64,000 bases of DNA from Casuarina equisetifolia (taxonomy: Eukaryota; Streptophyta; Magnoliopsida; Fagales; Casuarinaceae): contig CM052361.1 of NCBI GenBank assembly GCA_028551475.1, positions 12,221,501 to 12,285,500 of the forward strand. The letters run 5' to 3'. Numbering within the stretch: the first letter of the stretch is position 1; each line of letters starts with the position of its first letter. Below the pieces are notes generated by a model. It was not told where the DNA came from. It searched no databases and worked only from the letters and a program-made list of their open reading frames with translations. Made by a program: the position numbers and the translations under genes. This document shows, in pieces, positions 1 to 12,998 of the stretch.

Positions 1-2
1 AC

Positions 3-1634
3 TCCGCAGAGAGCGTAGAGAAAACCTCGGCTGCTCTCAAAGTCCTGAAGCAGATCGGTGCCCATGCTGACGCCGAAAAGGCCAAGGACAGCGTTGGGAT
101 CCGTCCCGGTAAGGGTAAGATGCGTAACAGACGGTATATCAACCGTAAGGGCCCACTGATTGTGTATGGAACCGAGGGTGCAAAGCTCGTGAAGGCCTTC
201 CGCAACATTCCTGGTGTTGACATCGTGAACGTGGAGAGGCTGAACCTACTGAAGCTGGCTCCCGGTGGTCACCTAGGCAGGTTCGTGATCTGGACCAAGT
301 CTGCCTTCGAGAAGCTTGATTCCATCTATGGCTCGTTCGAGAAGCCCTCGGAGAAGAAGAAGGGTTATGTCCTGCCGAGGTCGAAGATGCTTAACGCTGA
401 CCTCTCCAGGATTATTAACTCGGACGAGGTTCAGTCTGTAGTAAAACCGATCAAGAAGGAAGTAAAGAGGGCACCAATGAAGAAGAACCCTCTCAAGAAC
501 CTCAACACTATGCTGAAGCTTAACCCCTACGCCAAGACCGCCAGGAGAATGGCTCTTTTGGCAGAGGCGGAGCGCGTTAAGGCCAAAAAGGAGAAGCTCG
601 ACAAGAAGAGAAAGCCAATCACTAAGGTTTGTACCTTACTGTTTTGCTCACTGAATATTATTTTGCTATTAAACTTTTCGAAATGAAATTGAACTGCGTT
701 GCGTTGACGGTTGATTGTCGTGTTTAAGGGAAAAGATTAGTCTATTTTACTCGTTTTACTCACTGAATATTATTTTGCTATTGAACTTGTGAAATGAAAT
801 TGGGTATTATATTGCTTACTATTGTTTATGTAATACTTTGGGCGTTGCGTTGATGGTTGATTGTTGTGCTTAAGCGAAAAGACAAGTCATTTACGGATTT
901 GAAAAGTCAGTTTCTAGTACCTAGACTCCTGAATGAAATCATTAGAGAATCTCAATTTATCTAGATAATAATTCCAATAATTAAATATTTCTGTCCTTGA
1001 ATATGAATGTGACTAGTTGTGTATATCTGCCCGACTGTTCTCAGATAAAGAATTGTAAACATAAGCATTGTTCAACTGAATATATACAGGTATCTCGTGA
1101 TAACTGTCCGAGGTAAATGGAATTAAAATTCTTACGAGTGCCTAAAAAAGTGTCATGGGTTTTCTGCGATGTACCAACTATTTGTCTGGCTCTGTTTCAG
1201 TTCATTTTAATTGGTTGTCAAAGTGATGGTGAAACTAAATACAGGAATTTGGAAAATTCATCTTTTCCAATTTGTAATTGCTTCAAGTTTGATAACTTTT
1301 TAGACATAAACTTGAGTTTAGCGTGTATTCTTTAACTTCGAAGGTATATTTCACTACAAACATACACTGAATTTATAATTTTAATCCTCATGATTCAGCT
1401 TCAACTCTGTGGTATATGTTGTGCTTGTTTACCTTTCATTCTTATGTACTAGGCATATATGGGATTTGGCTTGTTACTAATTCATATCTTCTGCTCCGGT
1501 GTTTCCTTCGCATCTGTTAGGAGGAGGCTACTGCAGTCAGGGCTGCAGGGAAGGCCTGGTACCAGACTATGATTTCTGATAGCGATTACACCGAGTTTGA
1601 GAACTTCACAAAGTGGTTGGGAGTGTCCCAATAA
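3..1634 (+). CDS. RPL4: 60S ribosomal protein L4 (uL4), 3' part
   Basis: Structural protein of the large cytosolic ribosomal subunit. The window starts inside the gene, so the first part of the protein is missing. Visible exons are 3-626 and 1521-1634, joined in phase 0 by an intron with GT at 627 and AG at 1519-1520. Together they encode about 245 residues, against roughly 400 for the whole plant protein. The frame is open from the window edge (preceding the methionine at 120) and shows the conserved uL4 core ([19 protein letters not shown]) and the basic eukaryotic extension rich in KK/KR. The last exon encodes the plant RPL4 C-terminus, [19 protein letters not shown], followed by KWLGVSQ and stop. 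Nothing is broken in the visible part. I identified it from family motifs and am very sure. Confidence 0.96.
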
Positions 1635-4600
1635 GTTGTTTTTCTGGTTTTGTGATTTTGTTTTACTATGGTGGTGCTTTTCTAGTTTGTTTACAATTTT
1701 GAGACATGGATGAGAGATTAGTTTGATTTCTGCTTAGATGAAAAGATTGTCTTTGCAATGACATTAAATATTTTAGGCTTCAGTTGGTCAATCTATGATC
1801 TTCGATCCGATGCACTTTGGTCTGCAATAGACTTAAATTAATACTGGTTCCTATGCAATCTTCCACTTTGATTCCAGATTTATTTATTTTTTCTTAAAAT
1901 TCATCAGTTGGTATTTTTCTGATTTTGTTGATCAGATCTGATTGCCTCAATTCTTTCATAAATTTTTAGTGATTAAATATTTGGTGTTGATGATTCGTAC
2001 ACTGCCGTGGCTTGGTTAAGTCGAATTTTGGTTAGTGAGCGGAGTTTACTTCCTTGTTTGTGGGAGTTAGCTGATTTTGCTTACCTTACCATCATCTAGC
2101 ATTTGTTTGCGTGTGGCTAGGAAATTCGCTACTTAATCCAATCTTAGCGTCGTATGATCTTAAAAGACTATGTGATCACAGATCCTGAGTTGGATGTATC
2201 TATCTGATATTGTTAAGTTTTCGGCTGCTGGTGTGAATTGAGAGGAAGGGAGTAGTTACGATGGGAAGCAAACCAGTGAAGGGTGGGATTAATACACTGA
2301 TAGATAGATACCTGTGGGTGGATATTAATCCCTTGTGAAGCTTCCCTAACGAAAGCCATTCATTCAAATCTTAATGGTGTTTAAACACTAACCACGATCT
2401 GTCCGGTATTAATCTCAAACGTCTGCTTCGGCAATAGACATGGCTACTAGTTGGGGTGGTTGAAGGGCTTGAGAGGCGAGGTAGACTGTCTATCCTAGAG
2501 GATTTGACAGAGGAGAGTCTATTGGCTGAGGGTCTCTGGAAGTCGTGTATGAACTACTTGAGGGGCTTCTCCTCTGCTGGAATTTTGACGCCTTTTCAAA
2601 CCATTTAATGCAGTTTTTTTTTTCAATTAGTAGGGAAAGTACGCTAATTTCCGGTCACTTGTATTAGGAACTTTGAAAGAATAGCAAAACAAGCATCAAG
2701 CATTTAAAATGTGTTAATAAGTTGCTTGATGGGATTCTTAGTTTTTGTCTTTTCTCCTAGTCATTTCTGCTAAAATCGTTAGTCCAATTTCTTCTCTCAT
2801 TATAATTTCAGCAGAAACAACAGTAAGAATAGCACCAGGTGCTATAGAACCATTATACAAGTGCAGGCAGATATGAAGGGATAACACTCTGGTTTTAGTC
2901 GTAAATGCACGCAGAGATTATGGGGTTGTGAGAAAATGCCGATTAGGTTTGCTTTTTCGCCATTGCAGCCGGGGGTATCTGCATTGGAAGAAGAGAAAGC
3001 CCAGAGGAGGCCGAAAAGGTTGTCCTTATGTAACTTGGGCCATCACCAGGCCTATCTGCATACTCCTTTAACAAACCAAGGTAGTCCAATCTCAGGCTGA
3101 AGCGGCAGGAAGTCTTGTCTTAAGATTTAATCTCTGATATCGAGATGACTTATCAAGTAATAGATTATGCTATTTGCTATCAACACTAGCATTGAACTCA
3201 CTGACGTCAAATTTTCATTCTGCTCCACGAAAATTGCGGTAGACTTAAAACATGACAAGATAGTCTCATAAATGAGTTCAATGCATATTCACGTTAATTA
3301 ATGTAGATCCATTTTAGTGAATGAGTGTTCTTGACGTCAAGAGAGAATTTGGGCTGGCCTAAATTTTTCATGGAAAATCTCAAATGTTGATAAATAAATT
3401 CTTAACTCAAAGAAGGTAATAATGCTGTTTCTTATAATAAGAATATCATTATTAGAGATGAATAGTATCAAAAATATTCATATCAACTTCCTCCAATAGA
3501 TCATTGTAAAGAAATATGTTTTGAACATTAAGCTGATGAATTAGCTAATAGCGTACCACTAAAGGTACAATGATGGGTCAGATAGGGACCATCTTTGTCA
3601 TAAGAGAAAAATTCTCTTGGATTTGATCAATACTAGATGGTGACATTACTCACTCATGGGTTTCGAACTTGTGGAATAGTTTGCCTCTGTTATAGGCGAA
3701 GGCCAACCAAACTTGTTGAGGCTTAGACAAAGGGGGAAAAAGGATTGCTGATGACTGGAGCTTTTCCGCTTCGAATTCCAACAGGAAGGACAACTAATTA
3801 ATTGAAAAAATTGTTCCTTGAAGTGGCTGGATTTACGGCAGTGTTCGTAAATTACTTTTGAAATTGATTCTTGCATTTGCTCGTTAACCCCACAAGGCAC
3901 TAGCCAGCAACACGTCATGTGGGGGGCTCTTAGTCTCTAATTCTTCACAAAGGTAAGTTGTGTGTAATAATACTCGATCAGAGATAAATTGGTTTATCTA
4001 TAGTCGTTCATTCATTTTTTTAATTGAAATTATACTTCTGGGTTTCAGTTGGCTTGCTGAATGGAGTTGGAAAGTCTCACAAATTCTCCCACTATTTGGC
4101 TAGCTCATCTTTGTTGCCGGCTGTGCGAATCTCCCATTGACGATTCTAGACTTGTTCTTTGTCCTTGTGGCATTCTCAAGTTGACCACTCTAGATATCAT
4201 AGTTAGAATCATTTGATAGTTTTTTAGTCACTGGGGAGGCTTGGAAATGTCAAAGGTAAAGGGATGGGGAGGGGAAGGTTAGTGGGTCTAGGTGAGATTC
4301 TCATTTCGAGCAGGGGGTGAGTAGGGGAAGAGAGAGCCAGATTCGTATTTTTTCGAATTTGAAGGGGCAGAGTCATAACTCTTATCTTAAGAAAAGCCCT
4401 GGAAGCTGATGAGTAGCATGTAGGTAATAACTTTTATGAATCTGAGCATGGCTATGGGTCCAAAACAAGTGATAAAACTTTTATTGGTGATTGCTTTCAA
4501 CATCTAATCTTTCCAAAATGATGCATGCACATGTGATACTTATAATCATCAACACTCATATTAAATTACTGGTCAATTGCATTATGATATGAGGCCAATA

Positions 4601-5045
4601 AAAAGTAACTTGATTTTAGATTAATTTGGTTACTTACATTGTTCTAACAGTTTTCTTCTGTTGATAGTATTACAAAAATTTAACAAAGTTTACCCATTTT
4701 GGAGTGTACCGAAATTTACAAGAAAAATGTATGTACCAATGTGATGCCATGAAGTCTATTGCATGCTTGCTTCTTTGATTGATTTGCACTAATCTCCATG
4801 GAGTTGCATATTGTTCTCTCCAACGTCATAAATGGTCAGGGATTGATTATACATTCCATTCCCCACGTTGCCAAGATTTATGCATCGCTCTATACAATTC
4901 AAAAGGCAAGCAATTATGGGTAGACCGACCGCATAGATTACCATATACAAGGGTTTGGAGAGGTTTTGAATGTCCACATATAAGTTTTCACAAAGTTGAG
5001 TTGAGATTTGTTGAGGAATGTAATCACATTGGGGATAGCTCACTA
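1635..5045. other. RPL4 3' UTR and intergenic DNA, no supported gene
   Basis: The first few hundred bases are the presumed 3' UTR and downstream region of RPL4. The rest is AT-rich. Short open frames exist (for example 3646-3918 on the minus strand and 4779-5204 on the plus strand), but none has recognisable domains, splice continuity or codon bias. The 4779-5204 frame runs into the diverged terminal repeat that starts near 5046, so it is more likely transposon-derived than a gene. I see no tRNA or other RNA gene. Confidence 0.6.
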
Positions 5046-5344
5046 AGACACCGCGATACAGATTGTGAGCGAGCGAGCAATATTACCTCGCGGGGGACAT
5101 TGCAATACAGACTCTTGAAGAAGGGAGACTGGCTGCTTGTTTTTGAAGATTCTTTAACCGTGTATACCATTGATTCTCTATTCTTTGTAATCATCATAGA
5201 ATAGGAACTAAAGCTTTTTATTTTATTTTTTATTTTATGTGCTTTTCGTTGTAATTTGTTTTTGTTGTATATAAAAACGGTTTATTCAATTAATGCAAAC
5301 TAAGCTGAAAGTTTGCCAAATAGTTTGTTTATCTAAAAATCTTC
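5046..5344 (+). repeat. Diverged 5' LTR-like repeat of the old copia element
   Basis: Aligns by eye, with several indels, to 9873-10090. The two share the segment ACACCGCGATACAGATTG, then TTTGAAGATTCTTT, then CTTTTCGTTGTAATT, and an AT-rich end. It ends in CA directly before the primer-binding-site-like sequence. The left boundary was not found, so the repeat may begin upstream of 5046. Confidence 0.6.
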
Positions 5345-5357
5345 ATGGTATTAGAGC
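5345..5357 (+). other. Primer-binding-site-like sequence (tRNA-iMet type)
   Basis: TGGTATTAGAGCA differs at one position from TGGTATCAGAGC(A), the usual primer binding site of plant copia elements. It lies directly after the CA end of the upstream LTR-like repeat, as expected for minus-strand DNA priming. Confidence 0.6.
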
Positions 5358-7100
5358 AATATGTTCATTCTATTCATCTGCAGCAAGTCTCCTTCACTTC
5401 GTTACATGCAAAGTTAACCTCCAATAAATCGCTTTCTGATTCCGCTAGGTAAGCTATCCATAGGAAAGGCTTTCCAATAGCAGGATTAGGAGTCATTTTG
5501 CTAGCTATTGTATTCTTTTTAGTCATTTTTCATTTGGGCTTTTCATCGAACGTTTGTTGGGTGCACTTAGGAAGTCCTTTTTGTATATGTTTTATATGTT
5601 TTATATGTTTTATATGTTTTATATGTTTTAGTTATACAAAAACATAGCTTTTCTTTTGATCGTAGATGTTCGACTGAGCATGCTTGATATCGTCTGTTGC
5701 ACCCAAAAGTTCTCCCTATGTTCCTCCGTAGGCCAGAAGGTCGCTTAGACAAGTGCCAAAATTGGAGGCACCTCATCCCGAGGAAAAGATGAAAACCACG
5801 GCCCTCCCTTGTACCTACTGACTGGGGAAACAAACAACACAACACTCAGAAGCTTCTCTGAATTGGATCATGAATTCACTATCCGAACAGTTCCATGATG
5901 GCCTAATTTATGTTGAGATATTCAGGTTAATATATTTTTGATGATGAGTTTCTACTTATGCTAATTAGTATGAAATATTTTACGCCCTCATAAATGGTTG
6001 AATGGTGGACCAATTATGCAGAAAAGCCCAACATAAAACCTGGTTTGTGTAGCCCATGATGAAAGCTGGTTTCGTGATTCTTCGGCTGGAAGAAAATGGC
6101 AGGGTGTAGAAAGAACATTTGCCTGGACGACGTCGTGCGGTGGAAGGGTGTAGAAATTCGCAGCACTTGATTACTCCTTTCTTCCCCTGATTGACACGAA
6201 ACCTAGCGACATTTTTCTCTCTCTGGCTGTGAGTGCGAGCTATCTGACAAGTGACGAAAAGATGTCAAAACAGGCTAGGGAGACGTTGGGAGGTGAGGCC
6301 GAAGAGGCAACCTGGAAGAGAGACTAAACTTACATTGTACATTCTGCAGAAAGCTAAAATCAGTTTGAATCTTCACTCCATCTCTTTATTTGAGCTCGCT
6401 GCATGTTACATTACTACCATGTCTGGCTTCATTGCAGTTTGATTTCACTTTCGGTAGTTTCTGTTTGAAACCCTAGTTGCAAAGCTTGTGTATTTTTGGG
6501 GTTTTTGATTAAGTCCTCAGTTGAGCATTTCTTGAGTATACTATTCTGGTTGTAACAACTGTTGATCTTGATTGTGTAGTCTGTGTGATTATGGTTTGTA
6601 GAGGAACTTTGAGGTTAAGGGAAATTTTAGCCGTTTGTTAAAAGAGGTAGCTTAGGCGAGGTAAGCCTAATCACTTAAATTCTCTGTGTTCAATGGTGTA
6701 GTGTTGAAGGAGGGAACATTTTCTGTGTTGCTCCGAAATTGATTCCAGTGGGTGGTGAAACCTTTGCTGTTCATCTACTGCATTGAGTTAACCATGTTTA
6801 GTTGATTGAAATCATTGTCTGCATTGTTGAAAATCTAATTTCCTATATTAGCATTGTTACACCAGGAAGTAATTCAACAAGAAAACGTTTTTTCTGGTAA
6901 CTTGCAAGTCCATTCTACAGTTTATCTCAAGTTCCCCAAGTATCCATTACATAGAAACTTTGATGTAATTATATATTGCATAATAATTTGTTCTGCAATG
7001 CTCTCTTTGTGCTTGCTGTCCTCTAGAAATTTAGCTAGAATTACTTAGGACAAAGTCATTGAAAAGAAAATTACTAGATTAATTAGGAACCTAATTCACC
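5358..7100. other. Leader-like or nested sequence inside the old copia element
   Basis: About 1.7 kb between the primer-binding-site-like sequence and recognisable gag, which is long for a copia leader. It contains a short TATATG-rich tandem repeat (5581-5630) and a segment (about 6100-6480) with 5'-UTR-like composition. I recognise no gene in it. Nested insertion or captured genic sequence is possible but not shown. Confidence 0.4.
5581..5630. repeat. Tandem repeat of a 10-bp TTTTATATGT-type unit
   Basis: About five head-to-tail copies of a 10-bp AT-rich unit are directly readable. Such arrays expand by slippage, and I see no further function. Confidence 0.85.
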
Positions 7101-9872
7101 CTCCCTCTTAGGTTTCCTTTGGAACCTCATACTTTACACTACCAGTGCAACTAAGCGCTGGGAAGAGCTAAACGCATGGTTCATTCAAGCAGACCCTGCA
7201 AAGAGTATATGACCTCTTGAATGAACTCAGTTTGGTGAAGAAATCCAGAGTCTTTGTGGCTTTCTATTTCAACCACTTGGATCAATTATGGGATGGATAT
7301 TCAACTCTCATAGCCTTTGATTCTCTCAAAATGGCAGAAATGGAGGCTTAGAAGTCTAATTAGAAGAAGATGAAGTTTTATCAGTTTTTGAGGGGTGTGG
7401 ATGATCAATACTTAGAGTTTGAGGGATCAAACTCTCCTGGTGAAGCCTCTACCGAATGTTATGAGAGCCTATTCCATTGTAAACAGTGCATAGTATTGGA
7501 ATGCAGGCCAATAGAAGAAGACTAGAATTTGATAGCTTTTACAGCGACTTTAGAATCTGTCGTAACAAGTTTTATTCCAATAGAAGTGTTTGTTGTAGTG
7601 GCTGGAGTTGATAGGATGACCAGTTCAACCTTCAGAAAGTGCAAAACAACAGGTCGTTTTTGCTCAAAACAAGGCAAAACGACATGTTTAGAGGGGTTCT
7701 GAAACTTATTTGTGAACATCAATGGAAAAAGGGGCCATAAAGAGAGGAGCTGATTTAGGCTAAATAGGCCTCAATGCGAGCGCTGCAAAATACACGGGCA
7801 TAGAAAAGAAAAGTGTAACAAGCTGAATGATATTCCTCTCGGGAACAGGAATTTTAAGGGAAATTCAACTGCTAATCTAGTCATTGTGGGTCCAAATTTT
7901 CTTCATTTTATCCTTGAGAAATATGATTGGATTATGACATTGATAAAAGATGACTTTGGAGACACTTCATATGTTAGATTATTGATAGTGGTGTTGTGAC
8001 CATATTACTATAGATTTTGGTAGCTTAGAATCATATGATAAATGTACATCTAGATCTTGATTTATTAAATTTCCAAATGGTGACATGATTGAAAAACGCA
8101 CATAGGCTTAATTCCCATATCCCAAGACCTAACATTACACATTGTATACTATCACTTTGATTTTAAATTTAATTTGATTTTAGTAGCCAAATTTACCATT
8201 GAGAATAACTATTTAGTGATTTTTCATCCTTATTTTTTCAAGTTTTAAGACACTTAGATAGGTGATGTCAAAGGGATAAGAAAAGTGAGACGTGGGCTCT
8301 ATTTCTTTATTTTGCATTTTGGGCCCTAATGTGTTAGAAAAAATTTTGATACTATTTCAGCTTTTTTTCATTAAATTGGGACTTAATGATTTTGATCTTA
8401 AATTATGGCCTTATAGGCTTGGTCATGCCTATTTTGAAATTTATTTTTTGAATGATTTCAAGCATTTTTTTTTCACATGATGTACATAGTCCTATTTGTA
8501 TGATTGCAAAACAATCTCACAATCTTTTTTCTAAATGTAGAAATACCACAAGGATTATTTGATTTAATCCATATGGATATCTAGGAATCATATATTTTTC
8601 ACCATGTTAAGGATTTTTCTTGACCCTCATTGATGATCACTCAAGAGGAACTTGGACATTTCTCATGAGAATTAAGACCAAGACTATATTAAGAACACTT
8701 TTTCAATATGGTGAAAAATTAATTTAGCATGGAGGTCAAACGTATTATTTTCAAATTCGAATGTGAAAAATTTTTTCATTGTAAAATATTTTACACAAAA
8801 GTTCTCATATTCATGTTCCACTATAAAATGGTGTGGTCAACCATAAACGTCACCATATTTTGATGTAGCGAGGACACTAAAATTTCAAAGTAAAATGTCT
8901 ATTAGATTTTGGGATGAGTTACTCACTGCAGCACACATTATGAATAGGACTCCATCTTTTGTTTTGAATAATTAGACCCCTTATGAGAGACTATTTGAGA
9001 AAGTTTCTTATCTTTCTAACCTCCAAATATTCTGTTGTTTTTGCTGCCACATCAGTTAGTACAAAAGCAAGTTTGCCCCTTGAGCCATTCCCAAGAATAT
9101 AAGCGCAATGATATTGAGATACGAAGATTTGTTTATAAGTTGAGATGTTAATTTTTATGAAAATGTGTTTTTTATTTTCACATGTAGAGTATGTACCACA
9201 TTCTTCGCAAGTGATCCCTAAGGCCAAACCTGTTGATGAGGATTCTAAGCCTCGGGTAGTTAGAGCAACCACTTGGGTACTAGATCTTCCTATCACTTGG
9301 ATATTAGATCCTCTCATATCCAAGATATCAAATTCTCCTACTTGTAAGATACCAGGTCCTTGTCCATCATCATCTTCAGATTTCTTACCTCATAATTCAT
9401 GCAGCCCTTCCAGTATTTCATCATGGCCTAAGCCTATTATCGTTATTGAAAACCCACCAGCTAGGAGATCTACTTGAGATACTAGGCCAGTTATCCGGCC
9501 ATAGACTGCATTTGCATGCTCATATTTCTCCAAATAGCAAACTTATCCAGTATCCTATATCTCATTACATTTCTTATAATCACTTTTCTGCCTTACTTGC
9601 ATCTCCCTTGATATTGAGCCCACATATTATCATGATGTAGTTGGAGATCTTAGGTGGAAAGTTGCCTTGGATCAAGAGCATTAGAATCAAGCAACAGATG
9701 AGAAAGATGCCATGAATCAAATGGATGTCATCGATACTTTCTACAGGGGATGTTTGAAGGAGGTATATATGATCTGTTGAAGTTGATTGCCGATTTGCAT
9801 GAGAAAGCAGGACCATTAGCATTGCCCACACTGGAGATACCAATCGTGGGGGGCCAGTATTGGCTCATGGAT

Positions 9873-10090
9873 GACACCGCGATACAGATTGCCGAAGAAC
9901 AAGATTGATTTCTTGCTTTTGAAGATTCTTTGGCCATGTATATTAGGTCATAGAAAAGGAACAAAAACTTTTGTTTTACTTTTCGTTGTAATTGATTTTA
10001 GTTGTATATTCAAACAGTTTTTCCAATCAATGTAAGCCAAGTTGAATGTTTGCGACATAATTAATTTGTTTATACGAAAACCTTTGTCAC
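9873..10090 (+). repeat. Diverged 3' LTR-like repeat of the old copia element
   Basis: Same orientation and order of shared blocks as 5046-5344, about 4.8 kb downstream. It probably ends near the CA at about 10090, just before a (GA)n run. It is shorter than the upstream copy through indels. Confidence 0.55.
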
Positions 10091-10096
10091 AACGAA

Positions 10097-10102
<6 letters not shown>

Positions 10103-10142
<40 letters not shown>
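10103..10142. repeat. (GA)n microsatellite
   Basis: Nearly perfect GA dinucleotide run immediately downstream of the old copia element. The Leu-Ser-rich reading frame across it on the minus strand is a low-complexity artefact. Confidence 0.95.
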
Positions 10143-10145
<3 letters not shown>

Positions 10146-12700
10146 AATAAGGGAAGTGCTTAGGTTCCTAGTGCGCATGCCCGCGTAGTCAAGTTGGCCT
10201 CATTGTTCAACTTGCAAGCATTGCATGCTGGCCCCCCAAAAAAGGACCTGAAAAGAACTACCATTAATAAGCAGCCTCAAATAGTTGTTTATCACGTCAA
10301 ACTCAGTTGCTTAGTTCTAGTTCCCTGGTCTAATCCAATCTACAGTCTTTGCAGCAAGTCGAAAGACGTTCTAGTAAGAACTAGAAAAATCCGTTGAGTT
10401 TCATATTCGCCAAGCATATTTTATTGCCCCATGCATGTGAGAGTTTCAACTTCTACCAATCATTTACAAACGCTAAAATCAAGTCGTGATGACCAAAGCC
10501 CATCTCCTTTTTTATGTGTTTGATTTGATAGAGAAGGCGAGTTGAATCTTTCAAGGACAAAAGCGCATTCATCAGAGCGTTGTGGCTCTGAAGAGTTGAA
10601 GAAAATATTACAAACTTAAGATTCTCAAACCAAAAGGATTTCAGCATATTCGGCATTTTTATATGGAACGGAACGCGGAACGTTGCTTCTCCCCCCATGT
10701 CGGCCACCATCTGGAATTGATATTGAGCCCTTGACTTGGAGTTTTGTCAACTCATGATGGGTGCGCCGGCCGGACCAAAAGCAAAGTGGGTCAATTACGG
10801 CACTGAAATATTAAATGGAGGCAAGCGTAGTGAGTTAAAAAAAGATAATTGAAAAAAGTTTACCAAGTTTCACGGGAATCTTATCTGCATTTCACTGGTG
10901 AATTGCGAAGCGGTCAAAACGGGGGGATCAAACCACATATGCTCGAGGACATGTAGGGCATTCTCGCAGTTGAAAGGGACAATTTCCGCGTTGAATTATT
11001 TTTTGTTTATTCGATTATTTTCACAAAACAGGGGACAACAGTGTGAGGAAAGAAACACGCTGACAAGGACGTCTCCGTGGGCCTATCGTCTGCTGCAGGC
11101 CGGCTCATTCTTGACAGCTGCCCCTATAACCTTTGAACAGATGACGACCTGTACGGCTGTTTTCCACTCGACTCTGGCCCCAGACAAAGACGGGACAGAA
11201 ACCTGAAAATTCATGTACGGGTGAACAGAATTTGGTCCCCATTGGCCAGAGTGTTCGACTAATTTGAGGAAATAATTTCAAGATAACATTAGTGGAAGGC
11301 GATGAACCCAACATCGTATTTTGTTTTCGCTCTTTTTGCCTTCATATTCTTCTTCACATTAATAAGTTTCCTTAAGGATTATTGTTTAATGGAAGTCACG
11401 CAATGCCAAGTATAAAATTTTTAATAGCTTTCACGAAAAAGAGGACCACCGCGTGCTACAAATCTCAATCAGGCGGTCTATTTTTAGGCCTGTCCGTCCG
11501 GAGCTCTACGAGACACCCTACGTACGCGTCGTGAACTCCACGAGGTTAAAAATTTGGTCCCACTTAACTCAGCAGCTCCCTTTTCACCCCCCCCCCAACC
11601 AATCAATGTTTTGAGCTTTTGACCAACGTTTTAGGATATATAAGCAGGCTTGCTTCTCATATAAGCCAAGCAATTATCCGCATAAGCTTCCCGAAAATGA
11701 CCGCGAGGGCTGCATGAAAAACGGTGTCCTGAGGTGAGGAATTGGCTTTTACACACCATCACCTTCCTTGACCTTCCATCCATTTTCTTAGTTTTCGACA
11801 CAGTAACGCAGTCAGTCTTGGGCTGGGAAATAGGACACAGGAAAATGACAAAAGTTTACTGCCCTCTCGTAATCCCTTCTGTTGCAGTAAACAACACGAA
11901 CAAGTGGCACAAAAAATTGAAGGAATTTTAAATGGTCTGCGACTTTGATATGTCCAATCAAGTCTTTTTAATGATTAAATTCACATAGCATGTCATACAA
12001 CCAAAGCCATAATATGTGTGTCTGCGCGGAGATTGAGACGGGTGCATATGCGAACAAGACTTGACAGCCCAATGTACATTTTCTCCGCTGCATCTTCTCT
12101 CTCTCTCTCTCTCTCTCTCTCGGCCGGCGTCTCCACCCATTTGACCAAATGTGCTTTTAATTAATCCAATAAACAAATATCGCTTTTGTGTGTGGACAAT
12201 GTTGGGGCACTGCGTAGAAGGACTACCTCGGAAAAAGAAAAATGGCGACGTCAGTAATTTTTGTGGGTATTGAATTCTTAACCCTGCTTGGCAGAAGCGC
12301 CATTTATATTATTCATGTAGTTATCAACAAAAGCAATATTTAAGGTTGGGGCATCACGCGTGCCGCTCTCGCTGCTCGTAAACTAATTAGATGCTTTGGT
12401 TCCTTGAATCAGGCAATAAACGATAGAACATAAATAAATAAATTTAACATGGGTGTTGGAGCGAACGAGGAATTCGTCTCCGGATATAGAAGGCCCAGGT
12501 CCAGTCGCACTCACTCGATTCCCACCGAGTCTGAACCCCACTGACTCTTCGCGCTCCTTCCATCAACGAGGGAGGCTTTGAGGGAGAGACTGCCGTAAGA
12601 CCACGCGCCAGAGGAAGCGGTGGACCTCCCCCTCCCCCTCCCCCAACTGTTTGTACTTTGCTTCTTCTTCACTTAGCACCACCTACAAAAGAAAATGGAA
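10143..12700. other. Intergenic DNA upstream of the AP2 gene
   Basis: No supported gene. Short frames at 10453-10710 (-) and 10898-11206 (+) have no recognisable motifs. A TATATAAGC sequence lies near 11636-11645 without a gene behind it. A (CT)n tract lies at about 12095-12121. The last part is the AP2 promoter region. Confidence 0.55.
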
Positions 12701-12707
12701 ACCAACT

Positions 12708-12754
12708 CTCCTTCCCTCTCCCTCTCCCTCTCCCTCTCCCTATCTGCTATAAAT
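12708..12754 (+). promoter_or_regulatory. Putative AP2 core promoter: CT-rich tract plus TATA box
   Basis: A CTCCCT-repeat tract (about 12708-12741) is followed by TATAAAT at 12748-12754, about 245 bp upstream of the start codon at 12999. A pyrimidine-rich leader with further CT/C runs (12858-12897) follows. Y-patch plus TATA is a common arrangement in plant promoters. The transcription start itself cannot be read. Confidence 0.5.
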
Positions 12755-12998
12755 TGTTTCTCTGCATGCTAATCACCCAGCCAGCTACGATTCCAATTTG
12801 GCGGTCACTCTTCATCTGAACCGGAAACAGAGAAACAGAAATTGAGGAGAAGAAACACAATCTCTCTCCCTCTCCCCCCCCCCCTCTCTCTCTCTAGCAG
12901 ATATTGGTTTCTTTACCATTCTACCGCTTCTCATTACCCGTAACGCCAAGAATTTTTTCTTCTTCTGAGGTAATTTTTCGAATTCAGCCGAGAGTAAA

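Larger units (their letters stand above)
5046..10090 (+). mobile_element. Decayed Ty1/copia retrotransposon with diverged LTR-like ends
   Basis: An old copia-type element on the plus strand. Related direct repeats flank it (about 5046-5344 and 9873-10090). The upstream one is followed at once by a TGGTATTAGAGCA stretch, one mismatch from the initiator-Met tRNA binding site. Internal relics, in order: gag with a complete CCHC knuckle (CERCKIHGHRKEKC, 7774-7815), integrase-like sequence (about 8560-8990), a Pro/Ser-rich linker (9145-9477) and the start of a copia reverse transcriptase (GDLRWKVALDQ, about 9645-9680). Frames are interrupted by many stops and shifts. The catalytic RT core and RNase H are missing, so an internal deletion removed most of the 3' coding part. 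The exact outer ends are uncertain. It is not autonomous. Confidence 0.7.

Noticed and set aside
120-686. Open frame starting at 120 as a complete 188-residue protein
   Set aside because: It is an internal part of RPL4. The frame is open upstream to the window edge, and the last 20 codons run past the splice donor at 627 into the intron.
4789-5204. Overlapping plus and minus frames as a host gene
   Set aside because: The 3' part is shared with the diverged copia repeat at 9873, and there are no domains.
9948-10178. Leu-Ser-rich minus-strand protein
   Set aside because: Created by translating the (GA)n microsatellite.
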